Shown: positions 33,396 through 41,557 of the stretch, one piece after another | Numbering within the stretch: the first letter of the stretch is position 1 | Layout of the letters: each line of letters opens with the position of its first letter | NCBI RefSeq assembly: GCF_023156535.1 | Contig: NZ_JALNMH010000016.1 | Location: 19,085-83,084, forward strand | Origin: Pseudomarimonas salicorniae | Lineage (GTDB): Bacteria > Pseudomonadota > Gammaproteobacteria > Xanthomonadales > Xanthomonadaceae | Reading direction: 5' to 3' | DNA: 64,000 bases | Position numbers and translations under genes: made by a program | Notes under the pieces: model-generated | Told to the model about the DNA's origin: nothing | Seen by the model: the letters and a program-made list of their open reading frames with translations, nothing else | Databases searched by the model: none

Positions 33396-34511
33396 TCAGC
33401 CGACGAAGCGCGCCATCCGGGTCGGCTGGACCAGCCAGCGGTAGCTGAGAAAGCACAGGGCCAGCGTTGCGCAGCTGGCGAAGCCGAACTTGGCCCACCA
33501 CGGCGCATCGAGGTTCATCAGCGGGTACTGGATGGCGAACAGCAGGGGCAGGTGGATCAGATAGGTCCAGTAGGCGCTGCGCGACAGAGGGCGAAGCCAT
33601 GTGTTGGGTCGGTCGAGCAGGGCCTTGCCGAGCAGCAGGCAACACAGGGTCAGCCAGACGCTGAGCACGGCCTGCAGCAGGGCCATCGGCCAGGAGGCGG
33701 TCTCCGGCTGCAGCGGATTGATCGCCGCCGGCAGCTGCCAGTAGAACAGCGCGTAGCCGAGCGCGCTGGCGATCAGCAGCGGGGCGAGCAAGGGCCGAAG
33801 GCGATCGAGCAGGCCGGGCTCATCGTGCAGGTGCATGCCCAGCAGGTAGAAGGCACCGTAGTAGCCGAGCGCCCAGAACTGCGGCAGCAGGCCCTCGGGC
33901 GCCGGGTGCGGCGTGCTGACCGAAGCCAGCGCCGGGCAGATCAGCAGGGGCAGGACGAGCAACAGGCCCGGACGGCTGCGGAACAGCTGCGCGCTCCAGG
34001 CGAGTTTTGCGCCGAGAGTGCGGGCGATCCAGTGCAGCAGGCCGAACCAGATCAGATAGTAGAGGAACCACAGGTGGGCCGTGCCGGGCGGCAGCGGCGG
34101 CGCATCCTCGCGGGCCTCCCAGTCCCGCAGGAAGATCAGCAGGGCCGACGGATGCTCGACGTGGCGCATCGCCCAGGCGGTGGAGGCATCCAGCGCCCAG
34201 ATCACGATCGGCCAGGCGATCAGGAAGGGCAGCGCGATCCGGCGGACCCGCTGGCGGGCGGTGGCCGCGCCGCCCAGTCGCTCGACCAGCAGGGCGGCGA
34301 AGAACCCCGACACGGCAAAGAACAGCGGCATGCGGAACAGATGCAGCAGCCACAGTGGAGCATCGATCCAGGCCGAGGTCTCACGGTCGGCGGTCGGGAA
34401 CAGCGGCTGCATCAGCGGGCTGTAGGCGAGGGCCGCGTGGAACAGCACTCCGGCCAGCATGGCCAGCGCGCGCAGATGGTCGAAGTAGTGCAGGCGCGGC
34501 GAGCTGGCCAT
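33396..34511 (-). CDS. Acyltransferase family 3 membrane protein (OpgC-like)
   Basis: 371 residues with about ten helices. It starts ASSPRLHYFDHLRALAMLAG, with the conserved H/D-x-L-R and a His in VLFHAALAY typical of acyltransferase 3 proteins, and shows MPLFFAVSGFFAALL (the F-F-x-x-S-G-F/Y motif). The end (SRSAYWTYLIHLPLLFAIQY) also fits. OpgC-type members transfer succinyl or other acyl groups to periplasmic glucans; others acylate lipids or polysaccharides. ATG at 34511 is preferred; GTG at 34532, directly next to the permease stop, is possible. Last gene of the gntR-ABC operon. Confidence 0.85.
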   Translation of the reverse strand: MASSPRLHYFDHLRALAMLAGVLFHAALAYSPLMQPLFPTADRETSAWIDAPLWLLHLFRMPLFFAVSGFFAALLVERLGGAATARQRVRRIALPFLIAWPIVIWALDASTAWAMRHVEHPSALLIFLRDWEAREDAPPLPPGTAHLWFLYYLIWFGLLHWIARTLGAKLAWSAQLFRSRPGLLLVLPLLICPALASVSTPHPAPEGLLPQFWALGYYGAFYLLGMHLHDEPGLLDRLRPLLAPLLIASALGYALFYWQLPAAINPLQPETASWPMALLQAVLSVWLTLCCLLLGKALLDRPNTWLRPLSRSAYWTYLIHLPLLFAIQYPLMNLDAPWWAKFGFASCATLALCFLSYRWLVQPTRMARFVG

Positions 34512-34532
34512 GTCCGGCGATGTCCCGGCCAC

Positions 34533-35213
34533 TCAGTAGAAGGCCGGCTTGCGCGCGTGATGCCAGGCGGTGGCCACGAAGATCACCAGCGTGGCGGCCA
34601 GCAGCCCGAACAGGATGCCGAGCGCTGCCGGGCTCCAGCTCACCACAGCCTCGCGGTAGCCGCCACCGCTGATCGCCTCGATCTGCGACAGGCCCATCAG
34701 GAAGGGGTTGATCATCACCATGCTGACGATCATGGTGAAGATGTTCCAGCCTTCCGATTCCACCGACATCGCCACCGCCAGCGACAGGCTGTAGGCGAAC
34801 AGCACGTAGGCGAACAGCAGGCAGGCCAGCACCACCAGGCCGTTCGGCAGCGGCGTCTGCAGGATGCAGGCCAGCGTGCCGGTGAGCAGCACGGCGAACG
34901 GCACGCCGAAGGTCAGCAGGTTGGCTCCCAGCTTGGCCGCGGTGAAGTCGATCGGTGCCACCGGCAGGCTCATCACGAAGGCCAGCGTCTGCTGCTTGCG
35001 CTCGTCGACCAGGGCGGTGGAGATCGAGAAGCAGGCCGCCGCCACCACGACCACGATCAGCAGCAGCGAACCGAGGTAGAACGACCAGGGCCGGGCAAGG
35101 CCGATCAGAGCCAGCGCGACGATGCCGCCCAGCACGAACAGCGCCAGCTGCTTCTGGAACAGCTGCCAGTCCTTCTGGATCAGCAGGCGGACCACCGGCA
35201 GATTGAGTTTCAT
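34533..35213 (-). CDS. ABC transporter permease (ABC-2 type)
   Basis: 226 residues with six predicted helices (LALFVLGGIVALALIGLA, LGSLLLIVVVVAAACFSIS, LLTFGVPFAVLLTGTLACI, LVVLACLLFAYVLFAYSLSL, IFTMIVSMVMINPFLMGL, ALGILFGLLAATLVIFVATA). The DERKQQTLAFVMSLP loop is characteristic of ABC-2 permeases. It overlaps the ATPase gene by 4 bases (ATGA), so the pair is made together. Exported substrate unknown. Context resembles YtrA-regulated ABC modules that respond to envelope-active antibiotics. Confidence 0.85.
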   Translation of the reverse strand: MKLNLPVVRLLIQKDWQLFQKQLALFVLGGIVALALIGLARPWSFYLGSLLLIVVVVAAACFSISTALVDERKQQTLAFVMSLPVAPIDFTAAKLGANLLTFGVPFAVLLTGTLACILQTPLPNGLVVLACLLFAYVLFAYSLSLAVAMSVESEGWNIFTMIVSMVMINPFLMGLSQIEAISGGGYREAVVSWSPAALGILFGLLAATLVIFVATAWHHARKPAFY

Positions 35214-36094
35214 GCGGCACCTCCCGAGCGGACTGCGGTGACGAAGATGTCTTCCAGCGCCATGCGGTCGACGCGCTGGACCTTGAGACCCGCCTCGTCG
35301 AGCCGCGCCGGGAACTGCGCGTCCCAGGCGCGCGTCTTGATCTCGATCAGGCTTCCGCTGTGGCGCACCATGGCCACCTCGGGCCAGTCGGAAAGTCCTT
35401 CGGGCGCGTGTCCCTCGCAGCTGACCCGGCGCCAGCTGTCGAGGAAGCGCTCCTTGTCGGAGGAGGCGATCATCCGCCCGGCGTGCAGGAAGGTGATGGT
35501 GTCGGCCAACTGCTCCACGTCCTGGGTGTTGTGGGACGAGAACAGCACGCTGCGGGCGGCGTCGCGGAGCACGTCGGACAGGGCTTCGAGGACCTCGGCG
35601 CGGGCCACCGGATCGAGCCCGGTGGTGGGCTCGTCGAGGAGCAGCAGTCGCGGGCGACGGGCCAGGCTCAGCAGCAGCATGGCCTTGACGCGCTGCCCGT
35701 GGGAGTAGCCGCCTAGACGCTGGTCCACGCGGAGGTCGAAGCGCCTGAGCAGGTGGTCGGCGTAGGCGGAATCCCAGTCCGGATAGATGGCCCGGATCAG
35801 GTCCATGTGCCAGCGCAGCGTCTGGCTGCGGTACAGGCGCATGTCCTCGGAGGCAAAGCCCATGTCGCGCTTGGCCTCGACCTGGGCCTCGGGCAGGCGG
35901 TGCCCCAACACGGTCACCTCGCCGGCATCCGCAGCGGCAAGCCCCGAGAGCAGGCGCAGCAGGGTGGTCTTGCCGGCACCATTGACGCCGACCAGGCCCA
36001 TCACCTCGCCCGCCGGCAGGTCCAGGTTGATGTCGCGCAGGGAGAACTCGGGATAGTGCTTGGCAACGCCGGATAGCGAGAAGGCGACGGTCAT
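35210..36094 (-). CDS. ABC transporter ATP-binding protein
   Basis: 294 residues. Walker A GVNGAGKTTLLRLLSG near residue 40, a signature segment GYSHGQRVKAMLLLSLA (SHGQ rather than LSGGQ, a known variation in this subgroup), Walker B LLLLDEPTTGLDP, and switch His in LFSSHNTQDVEQL. The C-terminal extension of about 70 residues is usual for ABC-2 exporters. Start overlaps the gntR stop by 4 bases and its stop overlaps the permease start by 4, giving a strictly coupled gntR-ATPase-permease cassette. Confidence 0.93.
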   Translation of the reverse strand: MTVAFSLSGVAKHYPEFSLRDINLDLPAGEVMGLVGVNGAGKTTLLRLLSGLAAADAGEVTVLGHRLPEAQVEAKRDMGFASEDMRLYRSQTLRWHMDLIRAIYPDWDSAYADHLLRRFDLRVDQRLGGYSHGQRVKAMLLLSLARRPRLLLLDEPTTGLDPVARAEVLEALSDVLRDAARSVLFSSHNTQDVEQLADTITFLHAGRMIASSDKERFLDSWRRVSCEGHAPEGLSDWPEVAMVRHSGSLIEIKTRAWDAQFPARLDEAGLKVQRVDRMALEDIFVTAVRSGGAA

Positions 36095-36513
36095 CGGGAA
36101 TCTCCGGTGGAACGGTGGGTGGGGGCGGGGGGCTTTCCGCCCTCCTCAAGCGCCTGCGCGACCTGCTGCAGCACGGCCTCGGGCGACAGGCCGAGGCGCC
36201 CCGCGCAGACCAGCAGGGCCTCGATGGCGCGGGCCAGCTCTTCCTGCATCAGCCGGGTGGGCAGGGCACGCTGTTCCGCCACCACCGATCCGCGGCCCTG
36301 TCGCGTGGCGATCACCCCGGCGCGCTCCAGCTCCTCGTAGGCGCGGCGGACGGTGATCACGCTGACCTGGCTGTCCGCGGCCAGCTCGCGGATCGAGGGC
36401 AGGCTGCTGCCCGGCGCCCAGTCGCCGGCCATGACCCGGGCGGTGATCTGGTCGACGATCTGCTGGTACATCGGCCGCGGATCATCGGGAGAAAGCAGCA
36501 GCTGCGAACTCAT
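36091..36513 (-). CDS. GntR-family regulator (YtrA subfamily)
   Basis: 140 residues from ATG at 36513. The winged helix (about 10-78) reads PMYQQIVDQITARVMAGDWA, GSSLPSIRELAADSQVSVIT and RRAYEELERAGVIATRQGRG. The short C-terminal tail of about 60 residues, too small for a ligand domain, is the YtrA type. First gene of the operon. A perfect palindrome lies 6 bases upstream of the start (36520-36544), so it probably represses its own operon and is released by an unknown signal, often a cell-wall-active compound in related systems (inference). Confidence 0.9.
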   Translation of the reverse strand: MSSQLLLSPDDPRPMYQQIVDQITARVMAGDWAPGSSLPSIRELAADSQVSVITVRRAYEELERAGVIATRQGRGSVVAEQRALPTRLMQEELARAIEALLVCAGRLGLSPEAVLQQVAQALEEGGKPPAPTHRSTGDSR

Positions 36514-36519
36514 GCACTC

Positions 36520-36544
36520 ACTGTGTATATTGCACATACACAGT
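36520..36544. promoter_or_regulatory. Probable operator of the GntR regulator
   Basis: Perfect inverted repeat ACTGTGTAT-7-ATACACAGT just upstream of gntR. It lies in an AT-rich patch, unusual in this GC-rich window, where the promoter must be. The arms resemble the GTGTAT/ATACAC half sites of YtrA-type repressors. Binding would block the promoter. Confidence 0.75.
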
Positions 36545-36663
36545 ATGCACAGTGGCCGACGGCCGTGCAAGCTCGCCCCGCCGTCGCGGTGGGCGACAGG
36601 GTCGACGAAGCGAACGAATCGGACCCGGCGCCTCGGCCCGGAACAGCGGCGCGCAGCGCCGGA

Positions 36664-37734
36664 TCAGGCGGCCGGGTGCCTGCGGGCGTTGCGCGTCAGG
36701 CTGACCACCAGGGTGACCACGGTCAGCGGCACCACGAAGCCGAGCATGACCCCGCTGTACTCGTCGAGGGCGTCATGATCGCGGGCGGCGAGGATCAGGT
36801 AGGCGGTGTAGGCGACGAAGTAGAACAGGAACAGGGCGCCTTCCCAGCGGGCGATGGTGCGGCCGACGATGAAAACCGGCAGGCAGGCGAAGGCGACCGC
36901 GATCATCACCCAGAGGTCAAAGTTCAGTACCGAGGGCGCCATTGGCAGGCCGTCGCCGGAGACGAGGCCGGCGAGGCCGAGGCAGCCGAGGATGTTGAAG
37001 ATATTGCTGCCGACCACGTTGCCGATGGCGATATCGCGCTCGCCGCGGATGGCCGCGGTGATCGAGGTGGCGACCTCGGGCATCGAGGTGCCCGCGGCGA
37101 CGATGGTCAGGCCGATGATGACGTCGCTGACGCCGAGCGCGCGGGCGAACTGGGTCGAGGCATCGACCAGCCAGCCCGAGCCGACGACGAGAAGTCCAAG
37201 CCCGGCGGCGATCAGCAGCAGCTGCAGCCAGAGGCGACCGGGCGGAGGCTCGGCCGACGATTCGGCCTTCGCCCGCTGCGCCTTGCCCTCGCGGCGCGAC
37301 TGGATCACCACGTAACTGGTGTAGACGATCAGCAGCAACAGCAGGAGGCCGGCGTCGAGGTTGCTGATTGTGCCGTCGATGCCGAAGGAGAGGAGCAGGA
37401 TTGAGGCGCCGATCATGATCGGCACCTCCTGGCGGATGATCTGGGTATCGACCACCAGCGGCACGATCAGGGCGGAGACGCCGAGAATGAACAGCACGTT
37501 GAAGATGTTGCTGCCGACCACGTTGCCGACCGCGATATCAACCTGTCCGCCCATCGCGGCGCCCACCGAGACCGCGACCTCGGGCGCACTGGTGCCCATG
37601 GCGACGATGGTCAGCCCGACCACCAGCGGCGAAATGCCGAGCGACAGCGCCATCCGCGAGGCGCCGCGTACCAGCAGTTCGGCGCCAGCGACCAGGGCGG
37701 CCAGGCCGGCGATGAAGATCAGGACATTGCTCAC
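36664..37734 (-). CDS. Calcium/sodium antiporter (CaCA family, YrbG-like)
   Basis: 356 residues with about ten helices and two inverted alpha repeats: GTSAPEVAVSVGAAMGG followed by DIAVGNVVGSNIFN, and GTSMPEVATSITAAIRG followed by DIAIGNVVGSNIFN. The conserved acidic residues and GNxxGSNIFN motifs bind and exchange Ca2+ and Na+ (or K+). A cytoplasmic linker (SRREGKAQRAKAESSAEPPP) joins the halves. The start is GTG at 37734 (MSNVLIFIAGLAALVAGAEL). Separate from the gntR operon. Confidence 0.95.
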   Translation of the reverse strand: MSNVLIFIAGLAALVAGAELLVRGASRMALSLGISPLVVGLTIVAMGTSAPEVAVSVGAAMGGQVDIAVGNVVGSNIFNVLFILGVSALIVPLVVDTQIIRQEVPIMIGASILLLSFGIDGTISNLDAGLLLLLLIVYTSYVVIQSRREGKAQRAKAESSAEPPPGRLWLQLLLIAAGLGLLVVGSGWLVDASTQFARALGVSDVIIGLTIVAAGTSMPEVATSITAAIRGERDIAIGNVVGSNIFNILGCLGLAGLVSGDGLPMAPSVLNFDLWVMIAVAFACLPVFIVGRTIARWEGALFLFYFVAYTAYLILAARDHDALDEYSGVMLGFVVPLTVVTLVVSLTRNARRHPAA

Positions 37735-37997
37735 GCCAGAAGCCTCGTTTAGAGGGCAGAACGCCCCGGAGGATAGCGCCGCGGGCGGATTGACCCCAGC
37801 CCGTTCGGGTGCGCACGCATTGGATCCATCAAGGCCTCGGACATCACCGCCACGGCCGATAGCGATTCTCGGCGACCCTGACGGGACCTGCCTGCAAAGG
37901 CTCTGGACACCCTGCCGCAGCAGCCCGGCAGCGCCTCGAAGGGGCTTTTCCGGAAGGCAAGAACGGGCGCAAAACGGACGTACCGCAGAGTCCGAAT

Positions 37998-38062
37998 GTA
38001 GGAGCCAGCTTGCTGGCGATAGGCGCCCCGGAAGGGACGATCGCCAGCAAGCTGGCTCCTAC
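37998..38062. repeat. Family B palindromic pair
   Basis: 65 bases. Arms GTAGGAGCCAGCTTGCTGGC (37998 on) and GCCAGCAAGCTGGCTCCTAC (to 38062) are exact inverted copies. Each arm also contains the self-complementary CCAGCTTGCTGG-like core. Same family as 47809-47869 and 53423-53487, and truncated at 63841-63885. A classical REP/BIME-like intergenic element. Confidence 0.9.
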
Positions 38063-38124
38063 ACACGCAACGGCGCTGTCACGTCCGGTTGGCGCCGCAA
38101 AACAGACCTCGCCGCAGTCAAATT

Positions 38125-38220
38125 GTCGGAGCGCCTTTGGGCGCGACCGCGGCGCTATGGATTCACCACAGACCGAGGCTGGACCGTAACTCCGCGGTCG
38201 CGCCCAAGGGCACTCCCACA
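38125..38220. repeat. Family C palindromic element
   Basis: Contains TTGGGCGCGACCGCGG (38137-38152) and its exact inverse CCGCGGTCGCGCCCAA (38192-38207), separated by a spacer that includes CACAGACCG. The layout equals the element at 58549-58643. Can fold into a 16-bp stem. Confidence 0.88.
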
Positions 38221-38250
38221 GTCGGGCTTCGTTGGGCGTCAGCGAAGCTC

Positions 38251-38323
38251 CATAGGGCGCGCCTTGGGCGCACCGATACGCGCGTTCGGACGGTACGCCC
38301 GGTGCGGCCAGCCGCACCCTATG
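38251..38323. repeat. Family A dispersed element
   Basis: 73 bases beginning CATAGGGCGCGCC and ending with the palindrome GGTGCGG-CCAG-CCGCACC (38301-38318) and CTATG. It is nearly identical to the reverse complement of 58445-58517, including the internal CGTTCGGACGGTA. Shorter body than the tandem units around the RAYT gene. Confidence 0.85.
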
Positions 38324-38374
38324 AATGTCTTCTTTGCGCCCGTTGCGCGCCTTCAACCGTGGCGAGGCGGCGGC

Positions 38375-38749
38375 TCAGCGCAGCACGTAGCTGGCGAGCA
38401 CCTGCTGCACCTCGTAGATCGAGAGCTTCTTGTTGAAGGTCTTCTGGATCAGGATGCCGCCGCTTAGGACGATCTTCAGCTCCGCGTCGAGGTCGAAGGT
38501 GCCGGCGGTCTCGATGCTGAAGGTCACGATGGAGCGGTAGGGGATCGAGCGGTACTCGACCTTGGAGCCGGTCAGGCCCTGCTTGTCGACCAGGATCAGC
38601 CGCCGGTTGGTGAAGATGAACTGGTCGCGGATCAGCACGTAGGCGTGCTCGATCGACTCGCCCTCGCACATGATCCGGGCGAATTCTTCCTGCACCTTGG
38701 ATGCGTCGACCTTCGACGCGTTGCCCATCAGTCCATCCAGCAGTCCCAT
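38375..38749 (-). CDS. PH-domain protein (DUF1696 / bPH type)
   Basis: 124 residues matching bacterial pleckstrin-homology-like proteins: MCEGESIEHAYVLIRDQFIF, TNRRLILVDKQGLTGSKVEY and SIPYRSIVTFSIETAGTFDL, followed by ELKIVLSG and KKLSIYEVQQVLASYVL. The family forms ring-like beta-barrel assemblies; no enzymatic role known. AGGAG lies before the ATG at 38749. Stop is close to the family A element of the upstream repeat cluster. Confidence 0.92.
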   Translation of the reverse strand: MGLLDGLMGNASKVDASKVQEEFARIMCEGESIEHAYVLIRDQFIFTNRRLILVDKQGLTGSKVEYRSIPYRSIVTFSIETAGTFDLDAELKIVLSGGILIQKTFNKKLSIYEVQQVLASYVLR

Positions 38750-38876
38750 CCCGCGCTCCTTTCCTGGGTGATCGGGGCATGAGCGCCCCGGCGAAGATCA
38801 TGACGCCGACGCGGACGAAATGGGACGCGAGGGGCGCGGGGCCGTTCGCCCGGACCCGCGCGGGCCCTTGAAGGCG

Positions 38877-39701
38877 CTATTGCATCGAGGTCGAGGTGGC
38901 CATCCAGAGCGGCCCCTGGCGCTCCATGGTGACCTCGCCCTTGACCGCCTCGCCCTCCATCTTGCCCTCGATGTGCAGGATGGCGGTCTTTCCGTCGCTG
39001 GAGCCCTTGACGATGCGCACGTCGGTGGGCGTCAGCAGGGCCATGAACTCCAGCTCCTCCGCGGCCTCCGGCGAATCCAGCATGGCCGCCATGTCCGGGC
39101 TGACCAGGGCCTTCAAGGCCTTGAGGTCCTTGGCGTGGACAGCGCGGGTCCAGGCGATGTAGGCCGCGCCCGGTTCGCCGCCGCCCTCGGGCAGCGCGTC
39201 GCCGATCGGCGCATCGGGATCGACCACTACGGCATGGAAGCGCAGGTCATAGAAGTAGGTCTTGTCGAAGAACTCCTGCTTCTCCGGCAGGAACATCCGG
39301 CCGGAGAACACCTCCGGGCCGTTCTGCTCCAGCGCCAGCGTCGGATACTCGCCGCCGGACAGGCTGAACCCGTCGATGTACATGTTCTGCGAGAGCACCT
39401 GCAGGCTCGGTGCGTCGCCGAACTCCGAGGTCAGGGTCAGGCCGATTCGCAGCGAGGGGTCGATGCCGCTGCCGTCGACTTCGCGCGGGGCCAGCGGCTT
39501 GCCGCTGAACACTACGGTCCACGTAGGATCCGCTGGATCGTAGAAGCCTTCGGCTTCGCGGTAGACGTAGGCGTGGCGCAGGGCTACCGGATTGTCGTTG
39601 AGGGTGAACGTTCCACTCGCGCTGCCCGGCGGCGGCGATTCGGCGGTGGCGTTCGCGCAGGCCAGCAGGAGGCCGGCAGCAAGGCAGCAGAAAGTCTTCA
39701 T
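38877..39701 (-). CDS. Exported protein of unknown function
   Basis: 274 residues with a signal peptide (MKTFCCLAAGLLLACANATA). Early mature segments FTLNDNPVALRHAYVYREAE and WTVVFSGKPLAPREVD, and a middle region with EVFSGRMFLPEKQEFFDKTY, look like a beta-sandwich; a helical part (AVHAKDLKALKALVSPDMAA) and a C-terminal beta region follow (GEVTMERQGPLWMATSTSM). Exported proteins with a similar start (GxFTxNGxxxxLxHAYAxxxP) occur in Lysobacterales, unassigned. The ATG at 39701 is the only start giving the signal peptide. Confidence 0.72.
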   Translation of the reverse strand: MKTFCCLAAGLLLACANATAESPPPGSASGTFTLNDNPVALRHAYVYREAEGFYDPADPTWTVVFSGKPLAPREVDGSGIDPSLRIGLTLTSEFGDAPSLQVLSQNMYIDGFSLSGGEYPTLALEQNGPEVFSGRMFLPEKQEFFDKTYFYDLRFHAVVVDPDAPIGDALPEGGGEPGAAYIAWTRAVHAKDLKALKALVSPDMAAMLDSPEAAEELEFMALLTPTDVRIVKGSSDGKTAILHIEGKMEGEAVKGEVTMERQGPLWMATSTSMQ

Positions 39702-40041
39702 GGCGCGCTCCTCGTGCGGGATGGACCCGGAATGCCGAGGCAAGGCGAAGCGGACACCGCCCACTGTGCAGCGCCGCATTCCCCCGCGGCCGGCGCACAG
39801 GCCCCGGACGACTGGGCTGTGCCGGTCACTAGGCTACGCCGACCGGGCCGGGGCTGCGAGCCGGGTGCGCAGGGCGATCGGACGAGGGCTCGGAGTTGCG
39901 GCGACGCGGGACGGGCGCGCCAAGGACTGGGCGCCGACAATCAGGTCGTTTCCCCGCGCGGCGGGGCGAGCGGACCCGGCGCGGTCGCGCAGTCCGCGCA
40001 AAACGTCCCCGCCCGGCGTGACCGGGCGGGGGCGGCGCAGC
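39702..40041. other. 340-base intergenic region ending in the HU terminator
   Basis: No gene. Very GC-rich. The right end holds the intrinsic terminator of the HU gene (40000-40031). I see no repeat family member. Confidence 0.4.
40000..40031 (-). terminator. Rho-independent terminator of the HU gene
   Basis: Perfect 10-bp stem CCCCGCCCGG / CCGGGCGGGG with a 5-base loop (40007-40031), followed in the minus direction by ACGTTTTGC, a four-T tract. It lies 10 bases after the HU stop codon at 40042. Confidence 0.85.
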
Positions 40042-40428
40042 TTAGACCGCGGCGTCCTTCAGGCGCTTGAGCGGGCGGACCTTGGTCTTGACCGTGGCCG
40101 GCTTGGCCTTGAACGTGGTCTCTTCGCCGGTGAACGGGTTGATGCCCTTGCGGGCCTTCGTCGCCGGGACGTGCTGGGTGGTGATCTTGAGCACGCCGGG
40201 AAGCACGAAGGCGCCAGCGCCCTTCTTGTTCACCGAGGCGAGGATGGCGCCGTCGAGAGCGGCCATTACCGCCTTGACGTCCTTGCTGGCCACGCCGGAA
40301 GTTTCGGCGAGGTGCTGGACCAGGGCGCTCTTGGTCATCACTTCCTTGATCGGCTTCGGCGCCTTCGGGGCAGCCTTCTCGGCCTTCGGCTTCGCAGCCT
40401 TCGGCGCAACCTTCTTTGCTTTTGCCAT
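40042..40428 (-). CDS. HU-family DNA-binding protein with Lys/Ala-rich N-terminal tail
   Basis: 128 residues. The first 30 residues are an unstructured tail (MAKAKKVAPKAAKPKAEKAA). The HU fold follows, with TKSALVQHLAETSGVASKDV and a dimer helix, KKGAGAFVLPGVLKI, and the DNA-binding arm region KARKGINPFTGEETTFKAKP (RKGINPFTGE is diagnostic). HU bends and compacts DNA; tailed variants are characteristic of Xanthomonadales and probably bind DNA electrostatically, like eukaryotic histone tails. ATG at 40428 is preferred (MAKAKK); 40449 is possible. A strong terminator follows. Confidence 0.95.
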   Translation of the reverse strand: MAKAKKVAPKAAKPKAEKAAPKAPKPIKEVMTKSALVQHLAETSGVASKDVKAVMAALDGAILASVNKKGAGAFVLPGVLKITTQHVPATKARKGINPFTGEETTFKAKPATVKTKVRPLKRLKDAAV

Positions 40429-40564
40429 GGTTTCGATCTCTGCAGTCATGAGGGGCAGTGCGCGGATGCGCGGTGCCAACCCTAGCGTGACTTGAGCCTT
40501 TCGACCATGGGTCGGACGCCTTCGAGGCGAAATTTTCCCTGAAAAAGCGCCCTCCGGACGTGCG

Positions 40565-40586
40565 AACGGCGCCCGTAGGCGCCGTT
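40565..40586 (-). terminator. Hairpin after the basic micro-ORF
   Basis: Perfect 9-bp inverted repeat AACGGCGCC / GGCGCCGTT with a 4-base loop. It lies 31 bases after the stop of the 23-residue micro-ORF and before the HU promoter. In the minus direction TTCGCACG follows directly and a short CTTTTTC only 20 bases later, so the terminator is imperfect. Confidence 0.5.
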
Positions 40587-40617
40587 CTGGGTGTCCCGGT
40601 CGGGGACGCCGCGCGGC

Positions 40618-40689
40618 TTACAGGCGGCTGCGCGACTGGAAGTTGCGGCGGAGGCGGGCCTTGCGGCGGCGCATGCGGGCCTTCTTCAT
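40618..40689 (-). CDS. Arginine/lysine-rich micro-ORF (23 residues)
   Basis: ATG at 40689 to TAA at 40618-40620. The product MKKARMRRRKARLRRNFQSR plus SRL is extremely basic (13 of 23 residues Arg or Lys). Such short basic peptides resemble small ribosome-associated proteins. It stands alone between the slipin gene stop and the HU gene with its own hairpin downstream. No strong ribosome site is visible. Too short to be sure; codon composition alone could explain the bias in this GC-rich DNA, but the clean start-stop-hairpin arrangement favours a real gene. Confidence 0.5.
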   Translation of the reverse strand: MKKARMRRRKARLRRNFQSRSRL

Positions 40690-40782
40690 CGGTGTGCTCT
40701 CAGGGTGGGGATGACCTTGCATTGTCGCACGGAAGTGTGGTCCGGCCGGAACTCCGACCCTTGACCCCGTGGTCACGCAGCC

Positions 40783-41544
40783 TCAGCCCGGGCGGTCCTT
40801 GCCCTTGGAAAATGCTTCGATCAGGTCCATCGGCATCGGGAAAACGATGGTCGAGGTCTTCTCGCCGGCGATCTCGGTCAGGGTCTGCATGTAGCGCAGC
40901 TGGATCGCGCGCGGGTCGCCTCCGAGCAGGGTGCCGGCCTGAACCAGCTTCTCGGCTGCCTGCAGTTCGCCTTCGGCGTGGATCACCTTGGCCCGGCGCT
41001 GGCGCTCGGCCTCGGCCTGCCGCGCGATGGCCCGGACCATGCTCTCGTCGATGTCGACGTGCTTGATCTCGACATTGGCCACCTTGATGCCCCAGGCCTC
41101 GGTCTGGACATCGAGGATCCTCTGGATGTCGTCGTTGAGCCGGTCGCGCTCGGAGAGCATCTCATCCAACTCGTGCTGGCCCAGCACCGAGCGCAGGGTG
41201 GTCTGGGCCAGCTGGCTGGTCGCCTCGAGGTAGCGCTCGACGTTGATGATCGCCTTCTCGGGATCGATCACCCGGAAGTAGAGCACCGCATTGACCTTCA
41301 CCGAGACGTTGTCGCGCGAGATCACGTCCTGGCTGGGGACATCCATGACCAGGGTGCGCAGGTCGACGCGCTCCATGCTCTGAACCACAGGGATGATGAT
41401 GATCAGGCCCGGGCCCTTGACCTTCCAGAAGCGGCCCAGAGTGAACACGACCGCGCGTTCGTACTCGCGCAGCACCTTCACCGCGCTGGCCAGCAGCGCG
41501 AAGACGAATACCGCGACGGTCAACCACATCGAGAACATTTCCAT
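40783..41544 (-). CDS. Slipin/stomatin-like SPFH protein (HflK/QmcA type)
   Basis: 253 residues: N-terminal helix ([17 protein letters not shown]), then the SPFH domain [58 protein letters not shown], and a helical oligomerisation part ([20 protein letters not shown]) ending in SKGKDRPG. Slipins form membrane rings and pair with NfeD proteins that may process them. The NfeD gene lies 13 bases upstream on the same strand. GGGAGGAG ribosome site 5 bases before the ATG. Confidence 0.94.
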   Translation of the reverse strand: MEMFSMWLTVAVFVFALLASAVKVLREYERAVVFTLGRFWKVKGPGLIIIIPVVQSMERVDLRTLVMDVPSQDVISRDNVSVKVNAVLYFRVIDPEKAIINVERYLEATSQLAQTTLRSVLGQHELDEMLSERDRLNDDIQRILDVQTEAWGIKVANVEIKHVDIDESMVRAIARQAEAERQRRAKVIHAEGELQAAEKLVQAGTLLGGDPRAIQLRYMQTLTEIAGEKTSTIVFPMPMDLIEAFSKGKDRPG

Positions 41545-41557
41545 GGCGCTCCTCCCT

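Larger units (their letters stand above)
37735..38374. other. 640-base intergenic region filled with three palindromic repeats
   Basis: No gene. From left to right it contains a plain stretch (37735-37997), a family B pair (37998-38062), a family C element (38125-38220) and a family A element (38251-38323). The C and A elements with their spacer recur in inverted orientation at 58445-58643. Confidence 0.7.

Noticed and set aside
33372..35708. Long plus-strand open frame of 778 codons
   Set aside because: Antisense to the acyltransferase, permease and ATPase genes; low-complexity Gln/Arg-rich, no domain.
37998..38062. Rho-independent terminator reading of the family B palindrome
   Set aside because: Arms are separated by 25 bases, no T-run follows, and the same sequence recurs elsewhere regardless of neighbouring gene direction; a dispersed repeat explains it better.
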